Of a DNA stretch of 64,000 bases, positions 32,167 through 41,173 are shown piece after piece. Source of the stretch: Sulfurovum sp. NBC37-1 (GTDB taxonomy: Bacteria > Campylobacterota > Campylobacteria > Campylobacterales > Sulfurovaceae); NCBI RefSeq assembly GCF_000010345.1, contig NC_009663.1:1550001-1614000 (forward strand). Direction: 5' to 3'. The position numbers were made by a program, and so were the translations under genes. The first letter of the stretch is position 1. Every line of letters begins with the position of its first letter. The notes under the pieces were generated by a model that saw only the letters and a list, made by a program, of their open reading frames with translations, did no database searches and had not been told where the DNA came from.

Positions 32167-32937
32167 TTATTTTACTCTAATTTTCATATAATTAAAAATA
32201 TATTCCCAAATCGTCGGATGATACCAGAGTTTTGAAGGCAGATCCACCTTGTGCGGGTTAAGTGTTCTCTGTTCCACATCGTTCAACACCTGCTTCATCA
32301 GAGGAGTGGCTTTGGCAAGCTGAAGCATCGGGTAAGTATTGAAACTGTCTTTGTCAGTTACTTCTATGGTCTCCTGGTAAAGTACATCTCCCGTATCGAC
32401 CCCCGTATCGACCAGATGTACTGTTACGCCGCAGTGTGCCGCATCATCGTTTGCCAGTGCCCAATAGCCGCCGTGTACACCTCTGTACTTCGGGGTAATA
32501 CCGGCATGAGTATTAAGGTACGGCACGTCCACTGCATCAAGGATCTTTTTGGAAATGATACGCGTACCATTGACCATCACTGCATTGGGACTGTACTTTT
32601 GAAGCAGATCTATCACTTTGACATCGTTAATGCTTTCAACACGAACAGCTTTCTTTTCGTCTATCGGCGCATCATTCAAACCATACATCTTTTTTATTTC
32701 TTCCATACGGTCAACGGAAATCTTTGTCAGCAGTTTATTGAAAAGTATGAAAAGCACCTGCCCGAATACTTTCAGGTACCCAAGCCGTTTCACACGGTTT
32801 TTCAAAAGCTTTTTTCTCGATACCGGTGCTTCGACGATGACTTTTACTACATCAAAGTCCTCTTTCAGGGCATGGTACATAATGTTAGAACTCTCGTCTT
32901 TCCCCGCAAGCATCATCACTTTCAGTCTTTTAGACAT
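32167..32937 (-). CDS. Formyltransferase-domain protein (sugar N-formyltransferase-like)
   Basis: A 256-aa protein: N-terminal Rossmann-like part (LKVMMLAGKDESSNIMYHAL), then formyltransferase motif VPYLNTHAGITPKYRGVHGG with catalytic Asn-x-His and later HLVDTGVDTGDVL. The family transfers formyl from N10-formyl-THF to an amine; here it likely modifies an amino sugar. Overlaps the deacetylase gene upstream by 8 bases; ATG at 32937 with GAGAAGG close by is preferred. The pairing with a deacetylase recurs at 47091-48997. Confidence 0.82.
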   Translation of the reverse strand: MSKRLKVMMLAGKDESSNIMYHALKEDFDVVKVIVEAPVSRKKLLKNRVKRLGYLKVFGQVLFILFNKLLTKISVDRMEEIKKMYGLNDAPIDEKKAVRVESINDVKVIDLLQKYSPNAVMVNGTRIISKKILDAVDVPYLNTHAGITPKYRGVHGGYWALANDDAAHCGVTVHLVDTGVDTGDVLYQETIEVTDKDSFNTYPMLQLAKATPLMKQVLNDVEQRTLNPHKVDLPSKLWYHPTIWEYIFNYMKIRVK

Positions 32938-33916
32938 ACCCTTCTCCCAACTCCTGCATATTGAGTGAAACCATACCGTATTTTTCATTCAGTGCTCTGT
33001 AGTGCTGCAGCAGTTCTTCAAGGTTTGCCATATTTTTCGAGAGGTTCACGCCGAAATTGTGCGGATGCCACCAAAGGTGGAAATTCTCTCCCTTTTTTGC
33101 TGCGGTTTCCATGGCACGTTTCACCTTATGCAGCTTCAGCTTTTCCAGCATAGCAAATTTTCTGCTGTAAGGACGCAGGAACATACTACTTTTAACCTCT
33201 ACCAATCCGTCTTTATCTACTGTAGGCAGTGCAGCATGGTCTCCCGAAAGATTCATGTAAATATCAAAGAAGCGGTACACTCTCTGTAAAAAAGTTTTAT
33301 CCGTCTCCCCTTCTCTGTATGCCCAGTGTTCAGGGTTTCCTCTGTAAATTTTTATACCGTTTTTTTTCAACGCAGAAAAAAGACTCTCCTTGTCTACCTG
33401 GTTGCGGGGAAAGACCAGCGAGCAAAGCTCTACTCCGTCTTTTGCTGCAACCTCAACAGATTTTTTCAGGTCAGCTTCGAATGCTTCGGGTGAGATGACC
33501 GGTTCACGTGTGTAGTAGTGACTGTAGGTATGGGTAGCCACTTCCTGATGGGGCATCTGCCTGATCTTATCTATCAATTTTTTGGCAAAATGCATCTTTT
33601 TAAAATGTTCAGATGTCTCTATATCAGACAGTATCGTATCGACGTAAACGTAAGGGCACAAAGCTTTATTTTCATACGCAGGAAGCGCCTTCGGGAAGCT
33701 ATTTTTTAAAGCTTCCAGATCTTCATGAAACAAAAAACCAACGGTCGCCCATGTAGCATGTATGTCATATGCTTGAAACAGCTCAAGCATCCGCGGTACA
33801 GCTTCCCAGACACCAAGCAGATTTTCCTGGTACGCATCGAGTGTTACGACATCACGCATCCCCCAGTAGAGTTCAAAGTCCAGTGATATGGTAAAGCTTC
33901 CCGGTTTTTTCGTCAT
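32930..33916 (-). CDS. Polysaccharide deacetylase (NodB-like)
   Basis: A 328-aa carbohydrate esterase 4-type protein. Motif 1 TISLDFELYWG, motif 2 ATHTYSHYYT (H-x3-H zinc pair), C-terminal HLWWHPHNFG. No signal peptide, so it works in the cytoplasm on an acetylated precursor. The formyltransferase gene follows directly, suggesting removal of N-acetyl and replacement by N-formyl on the same sugar (inference). Confidence 0.86.
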   Translation of the reverse strand: MTKKPGSFTISLDFELYWGMRDVVTLDAYQENLLGVWEAVPRMLELFQAYDIHATWATVGFLFHEDLEALKNSFPKALPAYENKALCPYVYVDTILSDIETSEHFKKMHFAKKLIDKIRQMPHQEVATHTYSHYYTREPVISPEAFEADLKKSVEVAAKDGVELCSLVFPRNQVDKESLFSALKKNGIKIYRGNPEHWAYREGETDKTFLQRVYRFFDIYMNLSGDHAALPTVDKDGLVEVKSSMFLRPYSRKFAMLEKLKLHKVKRAMETAAKKGENFHLWWHPHNFGVNLSKNMANLEELLQHYRALNEKYGMVSLNMQELGEGYV

Positions 33917-33943
33917 ATGATCTCTTTTCTCAAAAAATACCCT

Positions 33944-34207
33944 TTATATGCCGGTAAGTTCTTTTTGTAAAAGCATCTTAATATAGGACTGATACGGTAT
34001 ATCCATGGCATTTGCTCTGCTTTTCAGCCGCTCCAGCATATCTTCCGGCAATCTAAGTGAAATTGATCGCGTACTTTTTTTCAGATTTGGAAAACGCACA
34101 GATCTTACATTTTCCCAGTCTATGAATTCTGAAGAATCATGCTTTTCCCAAAATAGCCTTTCTTCCTCTTCATTTTGAAATTCAGGAATCTTTTTTGAAG
34201 TTTTCAT
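33944..34207 (-). CDS. CopG/BrnA-type antitoxin
   Basis: An 87-aa protein. N-terminal EEEERLFWEKHDSSEFIDWENV, as in CopG-type antitoxins, and a C-terminal ribbon-helix-helix (ISLRLPEDMLERLKSRANAM). Partner of the BrnT-like toxin whose gene overlaps by 26 bases. In this system toxin comes first; the antitoxin DNA-binding part likely represses the shared promoter. Confidence 0.85.
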   Translation of the reverse strand: MKTSKKIPEFQNEEEERLFWEKHDSSEFIDWENVRSVRFPNLKKSTRSISLRLPEDMLERLKSRANAMDIPYQSYIKMLLQKELTGI

Positions 34208-34499
34208 ATATTTTCCTCTCTTTTTTATTCATCTTTCTTGCACTGATAACTCTTATTTTTTGTTCCCTTTTTGTAAACACTACAAAAAGATGGACCTTAT
34301 CATCTGTAAAGCCCAGTGCAAAGCACCTGCACTCATCTTGAGAATGCCTTATATCTTCAAATACCAGCAAAGGTTCATTGAAAAAAATCTCTTCTATTAG
34401 CTGCCACTTTAAACCATGTTTGTTTTCATTTTTGTAAATATTGCCTTCATCCCATTCAAATCCGATGACATCATCTATCGTTAAACAATCAAAATACAT
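34182..34499 (-). CDS. BrnT-like toxin
   Basis: A 105-aa RelE-fold ribonuclease toxin: FEWDEGNIYKNENKHGL start, EEIFFNEPLLVFEDIRHS, LHLFVVFTKREQKIRVISARKMNKKER-type end (VFTKRE and RVISARK are key). The BrnT family cleaves RNA when free. First gene of the module; start ATG lies 27 bases from its own -10 box. Confidence 0.87.
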   Translation of the reverse strand: MYFDCLTIDDVIGFEWDEGNIYKNENKHGLKWQLIEEIFFNEPLLVFEDIRHSQDECRCFALGFTDDKVHLFVVFTKREQKIRVISARKMNKKERKIYENFKKDS

Positions 34500-34525
34500 T
34501 TTTCAGAACCTTTATGTATATCTGT

Positions 34526-34554
34526 ATTATATACAAAATAAGTATATAAGTAAA
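34526..34554 (-). promoter_or_regulatory. Promoter and palindromic operator of the BrnT/antitoxin module
   Basis: On the minus strand: TTTACT (34549-34554), 17-base spacer, TATAAT (34526-34531). Overlapping it is a perfect inverted repeat TTATATAC-AAAATAA-GTATATAA (34527-34549), a likely site for the ribbon-helix-helix antitoxin. Confidence 0.75.
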
Positions 34555-34560
34555 GGTACC

Positions 34561-34625
34561 AAACACTCATCACTCGCCCCGAAAGAAGTGCCCTTGGGGT
34601 GCATCACTCAACATTCAACACTAAC
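34561..34625 (-). repeat. Heptamer-bounded repeat, copy B, at a glycosyltransferase stop
   Basis: AACACTCATCACTC, core GCCCCGAAAGAAGTGCCCTT + GGGGTGC, then ATCACTCAACATTCAACACTA. It supplies the last three codons and the stop codon of the glycosyltransferase gene ending at 34604. Confidence 0.7.
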
Positions 34626-35863
34626 TCAATCATCTCTTTCCATTCCCCCACAATGCTTTCTCTGCGGAAATCTTCTGCCCTTTTAAGGCCTTTTTTGGAA
34701 AAAATTTCCCGTTTCTTTTCATCGTGAAGCAATTCGTATATGGTATCTGCCCAGACTTTCTCCACGTTACTTAACGGCTCATCCTCACCGACAAAACGGT
34801 TCTCAAATGTCGGCATCAGCACCCCGGAACCCTCTTCATTCGGTTTAGCAACGATCGCCTCTTCGGGAAGATCGGGGCAAATGATCTCCCTGGGTCCGGA
34901 AGGGCAGCTTGTCGAGATCACCGGTGTCCCGGATACCATCGCTTCAACGATGGTATTGCCAAAGCCCTCCCAGAGCGAAGTCATCACAAACAGGTCAGAC
35001 TGGCGTATGAAAGCATAGGGGTTTTCCTGAAATCCCAGAAAGTACACATCATAGGTATCTCCGGGTACCTGTTCTTCTATTCCGTCAAAGGCGGATAGGT
35101 TCAGTGCCCTACATAGCTCAAGGAGCTCCTCTTTCATCTCCCCGATTCCAAGTATCAGCAATCTGGCAGTCTCTTCTTTCTGTTTCAACTCGGCAAAGAT
35201 CCGCAACAGGTACCATTGTGCTTTAGGGTGTGTCAGTCTTCCTACTGTTATCAGCACTTTGGCCGAAGGCATAAAGATTCCTTCATACCCTTCAGGGATT
35301 TTTTGTGCGGCAGAGCGTATGGTTTCCATATCGAAAGGATTGTAGATCGTTTTAAATTTCGACGGGGCTATCTCCAGCCCGCACTGAAGGCTTTTGCCTA
35401 TCCCCTCAGATACCGTTACGATTTTTTTGACACTACCGCGTTTGAAAAAGAGACGCAGCAGAAAGTTCGTAGCTCTGCCCTGAAGGTCTTTGAGCGCATT
35501 CAGACGGTTCTCATGCACTACCGGTACGCAGGCAGACATAGCGCTCAAAATGGCAGGGAAGCTCGTCAACTCCCCGTGTGCTATCATCAGATCGAACTGC
35601 TCTTTTTTCTGCAATTTTCGCAAACTAACGATCGATTTCAGAAAATTGTAAAAACGCACCGCGATCCGCCGGTCCTCCCAGGAGATCTCAAGGTCCAGAC
35701 ATCTGCCTGCATAGGGGTAATCAGTACGAAACGTATCCATCACGATGACCGTGACATCATACCACTTCTCCAGCCCCTGTGCCGTTTCGACAACAACCCT
35801 TTCCAATCCGCCTTTAGCCAGTGAAGGGGTGATCAATGCGATTTTTTTACATTTGCGGTTCAT
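34604..35863 (-). CDS. Glycosyltransferase family 4
   Basis: A 419-aa GT-B enzyme: KIALITPSLAKGGLERVVVE start, VITVGRLTHPKAQWYLLRIF donor domain, SLWEGFGNTIVEAMVSGTPVI with the E-x7-E motif, and SCPSGPREIICPD. The product sugar cannot be read; the latter block is typical of family members adding GalNAc or Gal. The C-terminus is encoded by a heptamer repeat (copy B). It overlaps the epimerase gene by 17 bases. Confidence 0.87.
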   Translation of the reverse strand: MNRKCKKIALITPSLAKGGLERVVVETAQGLEKWYDVTVIVMDTFRTDYPYAGRCLDLEISWEDRRIAVRFYNFLKSIVSLRKLQKKEQFDLMIAHGELTSFPAILSAMSACVPVVHENRLNALKDLQGRATNFLLRLFFKRGSVKKIVTVSEGIGKSLQCGLEIAPSKFKTIYNPFDMETIRSAAQKIPEGYEGIFMPSAKVLITVGRLTHPKAQWYLLRIFAELKQKEETARLLILGIGEMKEELLELCRALNLSAFDGIEEQVPGDTYDVYFLGFQENPYAFIRQSDLFVMTSLWEGFGNTIVEAMVSGTPVISTSCPSGPREIICPDLPEEAIVAKPNEEGSGVLMPTFENRFVGEDEPLSNVEKVWADTIYELLHDEKKREIFSKKGLKRAEDFRRESIVGEWKEMIELVLNVE

Positions 35864-36551
35864 AGTTATCCAAATGTATTTTTAACTTTTCCATGAGATA
35901 GCTTTTTCCAAAATCCAATTTTAAATTATGTTGCTGAATAAAGCCTTTCATGCTCTTTAGATCCAATACATAACCATCTGTTTTTTCCACTAATTTATAT
36001 TTTGCTTTCTTACCCAGGAGCTTTTCAAAAACTTTTACAATTTCTTCTACACTATATCTATAATCATTAGCCAGGTCAACGGTATCTCCAGAGTGACCCA
36101 ATTGTATATAATATTTTACAAAAGAGCGAAGATCATCAATTTCAAGTACATAACGATATGCATTTTTGTATATTTCAAAAGATTTGTTTTCAATGATAGA
36201 AAAGTAAATGAAATTTATCAACGTTTTGTGTTTTTTTAATTTACCAAACAGCTGCGGAAGCCTGAAAATATAATAATTTTCAGTATTGTTTTTAATAATC
36301 TCTTCCATTTGTATCTTGTGTCTATAATAGACATTTTTTGGATATTCTGGCACTGTGATCACACACGAACTGAAATATATGAAAGTTTTATCTTTATGGT
36401 TTGACAACATCTTTACCAGTAACTCTTTTTCTTTATCAAACGCCCGTTCATCCTTGCAGGTCGAGTCTGACACACCACTGGCGAAGTACACCACGTCGTC
36501 CCTGTCGCACTCCTTTAAAGCTGATGCTATTTGACCATTTCCCACTATCAT
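35847..36551 (-). CDS. NAD-dependent epimerase/dehydratase-like protein
   Basis: A 234-aa short SDR-type sugar epimerase: N-terminal glycine loop MIVGNGQIASAL, VVYFASGVSDS, YFSSC and YYRHK (Y-x3-K) active site, then FRLPQLFG. Shorter than the usual 300-aa form. Glycosyltransferase genes on both sides overlap it, so it probably finishes a sugar or modifies a lipid-bound one. Confidence 0.75.
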   Translation of the reverse strand: MIVGNGQIASALKECDRDDVVYFASGVSDSTCKDERAFDKEKELLVKMLSNHKDKTFIYFSSCVITVPEYPKNVYYRHKIQMEEIIKNNTENYYIFRLPQLFGKLKKHKTLINFIYFSIIENKSFEIYKNAYRYVLEIDDLRSFVKYYIQLGHSGDTVDLANDYRYSVEEIVKVFEKLLGKKAKYKLVEKTDGYVLDLKSMKGFIQQHNLKLDFGKSYLMEKLKIHLDNYEPQM

Positions 36552-37633
36552 CTAACGTCTGCCCTATCAATATCATTTACCGTATTTAAAATTTCTCCCA
36601 ACACATTCTCTTCTGTAAAAACTTTTGCTTTCTTCCTGCATTTTTCTCCGTAAGATTCGTACTCTGCTATAAGTTTGGAGACTTTATTATAAAATGAATC
36701 CCTCTTCAAATCATCAGGCTCAAAGACAAAACCCGTACTTGCACCATATCCCTCAACAAACTCACCACAAAATCCGGATGATTTCGTAACAATAGCAGGA
36801 AGTCCCCTGGCATGAGACTCCAGCAGGGTAGTCGCAAACCCCTCATGCAAACTACTGATCACAAAACATTTACCACGGTCATAAACATTTGGCAATTCTT
36901 CACGGCTGACCCACCCTTCAATTGTGATCGAATCCTTCAGGCCATACTTTTCAATCATATCCAGGATGTTTTCACGCTCAGGGCCATCTCCCACTATCAA
37001 TGCACTGTATTTTTTTCCCAATTTATGTGAATTGTGTAATATTTCCAGAAAAAGAGGAATGTTCTTCTGTTTTGCAAATCTCGCAAGCAGAAGAAAATCA
37101 TACTTGTCTTTGGTATTGACTTTTTCAGGAATATCCCAAAACCAATCCGGCACATAATTTCCTACAAATACGACTCTATCTTTACCAAAAATTTTTTGAT
37201 TATTCTTATCGACACTAAACATATTATCACAAAAGTATGCACTCCATTTAAGCAGCCTATACTCTACTTCTGAATGGCCAAGTGGATTTTCACTCCGTCT
37301 TTGCAGATAGTTAAGCAGTAAAGAGATAACACGATACCCGTATAGTTTGAAGATTGGAGCCAACCACAAAGAAGCAAGGTCATTAAGAATTATAGTATTA
37401 AAACCTTCTCCTTTATAATGTTTTGCCAAACCAAAAGCCGACGTGAAACGCCGCCACTTTGGATGTGCAATAGGCATAGGCAATGTAGGCACATTAAAAC
37501 TATCAGGATTAGAACTTAAAATATATGTCTCAACTCCCTTTTCATTCATATATCGACACAACTGCTCGATGTAGATTTGCCCTCCACCCCAAACATTGGT
37601 ATGTGTGGGAGAATATATCAATACTTTAGTCAT
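36548..37633 (-). CDS. Glycosyltransferase family 4
   Basis: A 361-aa enzyme: VLIYSPTHTNVWGGGQIYIEQLC N-terminus, DFLLLARFAKQKNIPLFLEIL donor domain and SSLHEGFATTLLESHARGLPAIV (E-x7-E). The ATG at 37633 is used; a TTG immediately upstream is in frame. The stop overlaps the epimerase ATG by four bases. Confidence 0.86.
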   Translation of the reverse strand: MTKVLIYSPTHTNVWGGGQIYIEQLCRYMNEKGVETYILSSNPDSFNVPTLPMPIAHPKWRRFTSAFGLAKHYKGEGFNTIILNDLASLWLAPIFKLYGYRVISLLLNYLQRRSENPLGHSEVEYRLLKWSAYFCDNMFSVDKNNQKIFGKDRVVFVGNYVPDWFWDIPEKVNTKDKYDFLLLARFAKQKNIPLFLEILHNSHKLGKKYSALIVGDGPERENILDMIEKYGLKDSITIEGWVSREELPNVYDRGKCFVISSLHEGFATTLLESHARGLPAIVTKSSGFCGEFVEGYGASTGFVFEPDDLKRDSFYNKVSKLIAEYESYGEKCRKKAKVFTEENVLGEILNTVNDIDRADVR

Positions 37634-37779
37634 CAATAAACCCCTTTTTCATAAAATCCTATCCTTTAAGTTTCATATACCTGTACGTCACCCTATTTTT
37701 CTGCATTGTATTATTAAGAAATATATTGAAAAGTGTTCAAATCTTTCTCCATTATTGAACAATTTTACTGAATAATATA

Positions 37780-38652
37780 TTACACAGAATATCCAAGTTC
37801 ATGCAGATATTCATGCAGTACTGCATTGAGCATATCTTGCTGTTGAAGGGTCAAATCTTTTTTATACTTGTCATTTGTATTTCGCATAGTATAGTTTTTA
37901 AGCTTTCCTTCAAACTTCTCATCCCATGGTATGTCACAGAATTCGGCAACTTTTTTAAAAGTTGGTATGGGGTCAGGACACATATCTTCATATCTTATTT
38001 CCAATACACGTGACGGATCTATCTGCTTGAGTGCTTCAGCGGCTGCATCCATCAGCATTTTCCATTGCAGTGCCGCCAAAACGACAAATGACTGATTATA
38101 GCTGTTCCACTCCTTTTCATACTGCTTGGGTAAAGATCCGTAGATCCATTTGGCCGGACCTTCCCAACCATCCCAAAAATCTACATTCAGCATAGAATTG
38201 GCTACAGCCCGTCCATCTCTGACTACATGAATGAACTTTGCATCAGGGAAGACTTCATTCAAAAACCCTATTCTTGGCCATCCGGTGATCTTGTGAGCGA
38301 TACGGTCACGTTTTTGCGTCGTAAGTTTCGACATAGGCGCATTCAATCTTTTTTTTATACGTACACTGGCATCTGAAGCGACAAGGTCGCGACAAGGCAG
38401 ACTAAAACCGGGAAAGTAGTGATCCCAAAATCTATAAGTTTCCACAGGAACGATCTTTTTTTTCAACACTTTTCCAAGCCATGGTATATCGATAGCATGC
38501 ATCAAAGCTCTGTTCACCACAGGTTTAGCTGGGAAGAAGTTACAAAAATGTGACGTCCATGCCAGATTTGGGTGTTCGCACAACATTTCGTGAAATACAG
38601 TCGTACCACTTCGTCCTGTACCAAAAATAAAAATTGGCTTCTGTGTTATCAT
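37780..38652 (-). CDS. Sulfotransferase family protein
   Basis: A 290-aa PAPS-dependent sulfotransferase: 5'-phosphosulfate loop IFGTGRSGTTVFHEML, 3'-phosphate site FIHVVRDGRAVANSML and C-terminal LEIRYEDM. Probably places sulfate on a sugar of the repeat unit; alternatively on a lipid. It stands alone, with 143 bp upstream and 65 bp downstream that show no gene. Confidence 0.85.
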   Translation of the reverse strand: MITQKPIFIFGTGRSGTTVFHEMLCEHPNLAWTSHFCNFFPAKPVVNRALMHAIDIPWLGKVLKKKIVPVETYRFWDHYFPGFSLPCRDLVASDASVRIKKRLNAPMSKLTTQKRDRIAHKITGWPRIGFLNEVFPDAKFIHVVRDGRAVANSMLNVDFWDGWEGPAKWIYGSLPKQYEKEWNSYNQSFVVLAALQWKMLMDAAAEALKQIDPSRVLEIRYEDMCPDPIPTFKKVAEFCDIPWDEKFEGKLKNYTMRNTNDKYKKDLTLQQQDMLNAVLHEYLHELGYSV

Positions 38653-38717
38653 ACGATTTACCCCATATATTATTCAATCTGATTATATCTTTTTTACTTA
38701 ATCTCTATACTGAAAAG

Positions 38718-39692
38718 TTATTTCAATATTTCTTGCTTTTTCAACATCTTTCCAATATATGTTTCAAGTTCTTTTTGGTTATGTACAGTATAGGTATTGT
38801 TATCAGTCAATACATATCGCTTGAACCATATATCGACATAATACTGATTAAGGTGATTTTCATCCATAAAAGAAATTGGTTCCCCGTGTTTGTTTTTAAG
38901 ATCACTCAACCCCGGAATAAAATAATAAAGTCCAATACTTTGAATGCCTCCATCAAGTAATTTAGAGAAAAACGGTTTTAGTGTAGCAAGATCCAATGTC
39001 TTGAAATGGGTTTCACTCATTACGGGAGTAAAGAACGTAATTTTAATATGATGTTCTTCTGCAAATTGATTTACTCGCAATATACCTTTTATTAGATTAT
39101 TATTATATTTTAGGCCATGAGTAAAATACTCATGGGGGAGCATTTTTACATGTTCTTTTGGGTTAACATGTTCTACACTTCCATCTATATTTAAAAAAGC
39201 TTGATAAGAAGTTGAATTATTATTTATATCTATCCAAAGTCTTTTTAGTTTTTCCATATTTAATGGATGAAAATCATAACTTGGATTTTTATAGTCTATT
39301 ATTTTTTTGTCTGCACTCGTAGTACGTGCGCTTAGATCTATTAAGTAAAATATCTCTTCTATATGGGAAATTTGTTTGGTATCCAACTGATCTAAAAAAT
39401 TATTTATATCTACAGGAACACCGTAAATATTGTGCATATTGAGCAAGTCTTTCCCCAGCATTTTTGAAGAGATGCGGTGTATCTGGGAGGTGCCGAAGAC
39501 AAGTACATACTTTTTCTTTTTAAGTGCTTCATACTGCTTCCGTGAGTATGCTTTAGTATAAAAGAACTTCTTTTCCGTAATACTTCCATTGTAAATCTGT
39601 TCCGGATTGACCATAACATACAGAAGATACAGCAACGCATAGGAGACGATAAAAAGGAGAAGAAAAGTCAAAGTAAATTTTTTTGCGTTCAT
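38718..39692 (-). CDS. SGNH-like partner of an MBOAT acyltransferase
   Basis: A 324-aa protein with one N-terminal membrane helix and a periplasmic SGNH-hydrolase-type fold: VLVFGTSQIHRISSKM (block with the Ser nucleophile), FFTPVMSETHF, and MDENHLNQYYVDIW (Asp/His). Layout of DltD/AlgX-like proteins that finish acyl transfer to a surface sugar after the MBOAT moves the acyl group. The MBOAT gene is 8 bases upstream. Confidence 0.75.
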   Translation of the reverse strand: MNAKKFTLTFLLLFIVSYALLYLLYVMVNPEQIYNGSITEKKFFYTKAYSRKQYEALKKKKYVLVFGTSQIHRISSKMLGKDLLNMHNIYGVPVDINNFLDQLDTKQISHIEEIFYLIDLSARTTSADKKIIDYKNPSYDFHPLNMEKLKRLWIDINNNSTSYQAFLNIDGSVEHVNPKEHVKMLPHEYFTHGLKYNNNLIKGILRVNQFAEEHHIKITFFTPVMSETHFKTLDLATLKPFFSKLLDGGIQSIGLYYFIPGLSDLKNKHGEPISFMDENHLNQYYVDIWFKRYVLTDNNTYTVHNQKELETYIGKMLKKQEILK

Positions 39693-39700
39693 AAAGACCT

Positions 39701-41173
39701 CTAAAAGTTAAAATACAGAAAATCAGACTGTTTGGTAAGCGACAGAATGGCAATGTAAAAAATAATGAGCATAAAAAGCAGTTCCCGTTTTCTGAAATGA
39801 AAACGTTCCAGCAGTTCTGTGGAGTTTTTACAGGCAAAAACAAGTACAAACCCTGCAAGGAGCCATAAAACCGTCAGTTTCCCTCCGTCACCAGGGTAGG
39901 CGACATGCATCATCCATCGTCCGAATGACACATGATGCTCGGCAAGAAAAGAGAGTTTCGTACGCAAAAATCCGGGCAGTGTCATTCCGTTGGCTCCTGC
40001 CATCCCTAAAAGCACTTTCAGCGCATCATTCCACTCCTTCGCCCGGAAGAATACCCAGGCAATGTTGACAAAGTTAAAGGTGATGAACCATGCAAGCAGC
40101 GTATGGAGTTTGAAGCCAAGAGCATCCCAGGCCTTCTGTATGACCAGTGCGATCCCGTGCAGGAACCCCCAGAACAGAAATGTCCATCCTGCCCCATGCC
40201 AGATCCCGCCTATGAGAAAGGTGACCATCAGGTTGTAGTAAGTCCTGTACTTTCCTCTGCGGTTACCGCCAAGAGGTATATAAATGTAGTCTCTGAGAAA
40301 ACGGCTCAGGGTAATATGCCACCTTCTCCAGAAATCCTGTATGCTGACCGCTTTGTAGGGAGAGTTGAAGTTGATGGGTATCTTGATGTTAAAGAGCAGT
40401 GCTGCTCCTATGGCCATATCGGTATATCCGCTGAAGTCAAAGTAGAGCTGAAAGGTATAGGAAAGCGAGGTTGCCCAGGCCTCAAAGAAGTTCAGGCTTG
40501 TCGCTACATCGAAGCCGCTGTTGGCCCATTGGGCAAAGGTGTCAGCAATGACCACTTTTTTGAACAGGCCTATGGAAAAGATGAAAAGCCCTTTGGCGAT
40601 ATTGCTATAGTGCCTAACCTTGTTTCGTTTGGCTGCAAACTGCGGCATCATCTCTGCGTGGTGTACGATGGGGCCTGCGATAAGCTGGGGAAAGAAAGTC
40701 ACGAAGTTGGCATAGTTGAGAAAATCATACTCTTTTGTCTCTCCTCTGGAACTGTCTACCAGGTAGGCGATCTGCTGGAAGGTAAAGAAGGAAATCCCCA
40801 GAGGCAGTGCAAGGTGCAGCAGCGACAAATGGCTTCCCGCAACATAGTTCACATTCTCTATAAAGAAATCGGCATATTTGAAATACCCCAGCAGGGCAAC
40901 ATTGGCTGCTATACCGAAGATAAGCAGGTTTCTTTTACCCACTTTGCTGTGTTCATTTTTTTTGGAAAGTGATACTCCCACGACATAGTTAAAGAGCATC
41001 GATACCAGGATAATGGGAAGGTAGGCGATATTCCACCAGCTGTAAAAAAACAGCGATGCAAAGACCAAAAAGGCTTTTGCTGCTTCTGTCAACCTTTTTT
41101 GGTTCAGGTAGAAATAAACGAAAAAGGTGAACGGCAAAAAGGCAAAGATGAACTCGTAGCTGTTGAAGAGCAT
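39701..41173 (-). CDS. MBOAT O-acyltransferase (AlgI-like)
   Basis: A 490-aa polytopic protein. Signature RRWHITLSRFLRDYIYIPLGGNR and the invariant His in GGIWHGAGWTFLFWGFLHG. It moves acetyl (or longer acyl) across the inner membrane for O-acylation of the polysaccharide. TAATG overlap with the upstream glycosyltransferase stop. Works with the SGNH-like gene below. Confidence 0.92.
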   Translation of the reverse strand: MLFNSYEFIFAFLPFTFFVYFYLNQKRLTEAAKAFLVFASLFFYSWWNIAYLPIILVSMLFNYVVGVSLSKKNEHSKVGKRNLLIFGIAANVALLGYFKYADFFIENVNYVAGSHLSLLHLALPLGISFFTFQQIAYLVDSSRGETKEYDFLNYANFVTFFPQLIAGPIVHHAEMMPQFAAKRNKVRHYSNIAKGLFIFSIGLFKKVVIADTFAQWANSGFDVATSLNFFEAWATSLSYTFQLYFDFSGYTDMAIGAALLFNIKIPINFNSPYKAVSIQDFWRRWHITLSRFLRDYIYIPLGGNRRGKYRTYYNLMVTFLIGGIWHGAGWTFLFWGFLHGIALVIQKAWDALGFKLHTLLAWFITFNFVNIAWVFFRAKEWNDALKVLLGMAGANGMTLPGFLRTKLSFLAEHHVSFGRWMMHVAYPGDGGKLTVLWLLAGFVLVFACKNSTELLERFHFRKRELLFMLIIFYIAILSLTKQSDFLYFNF

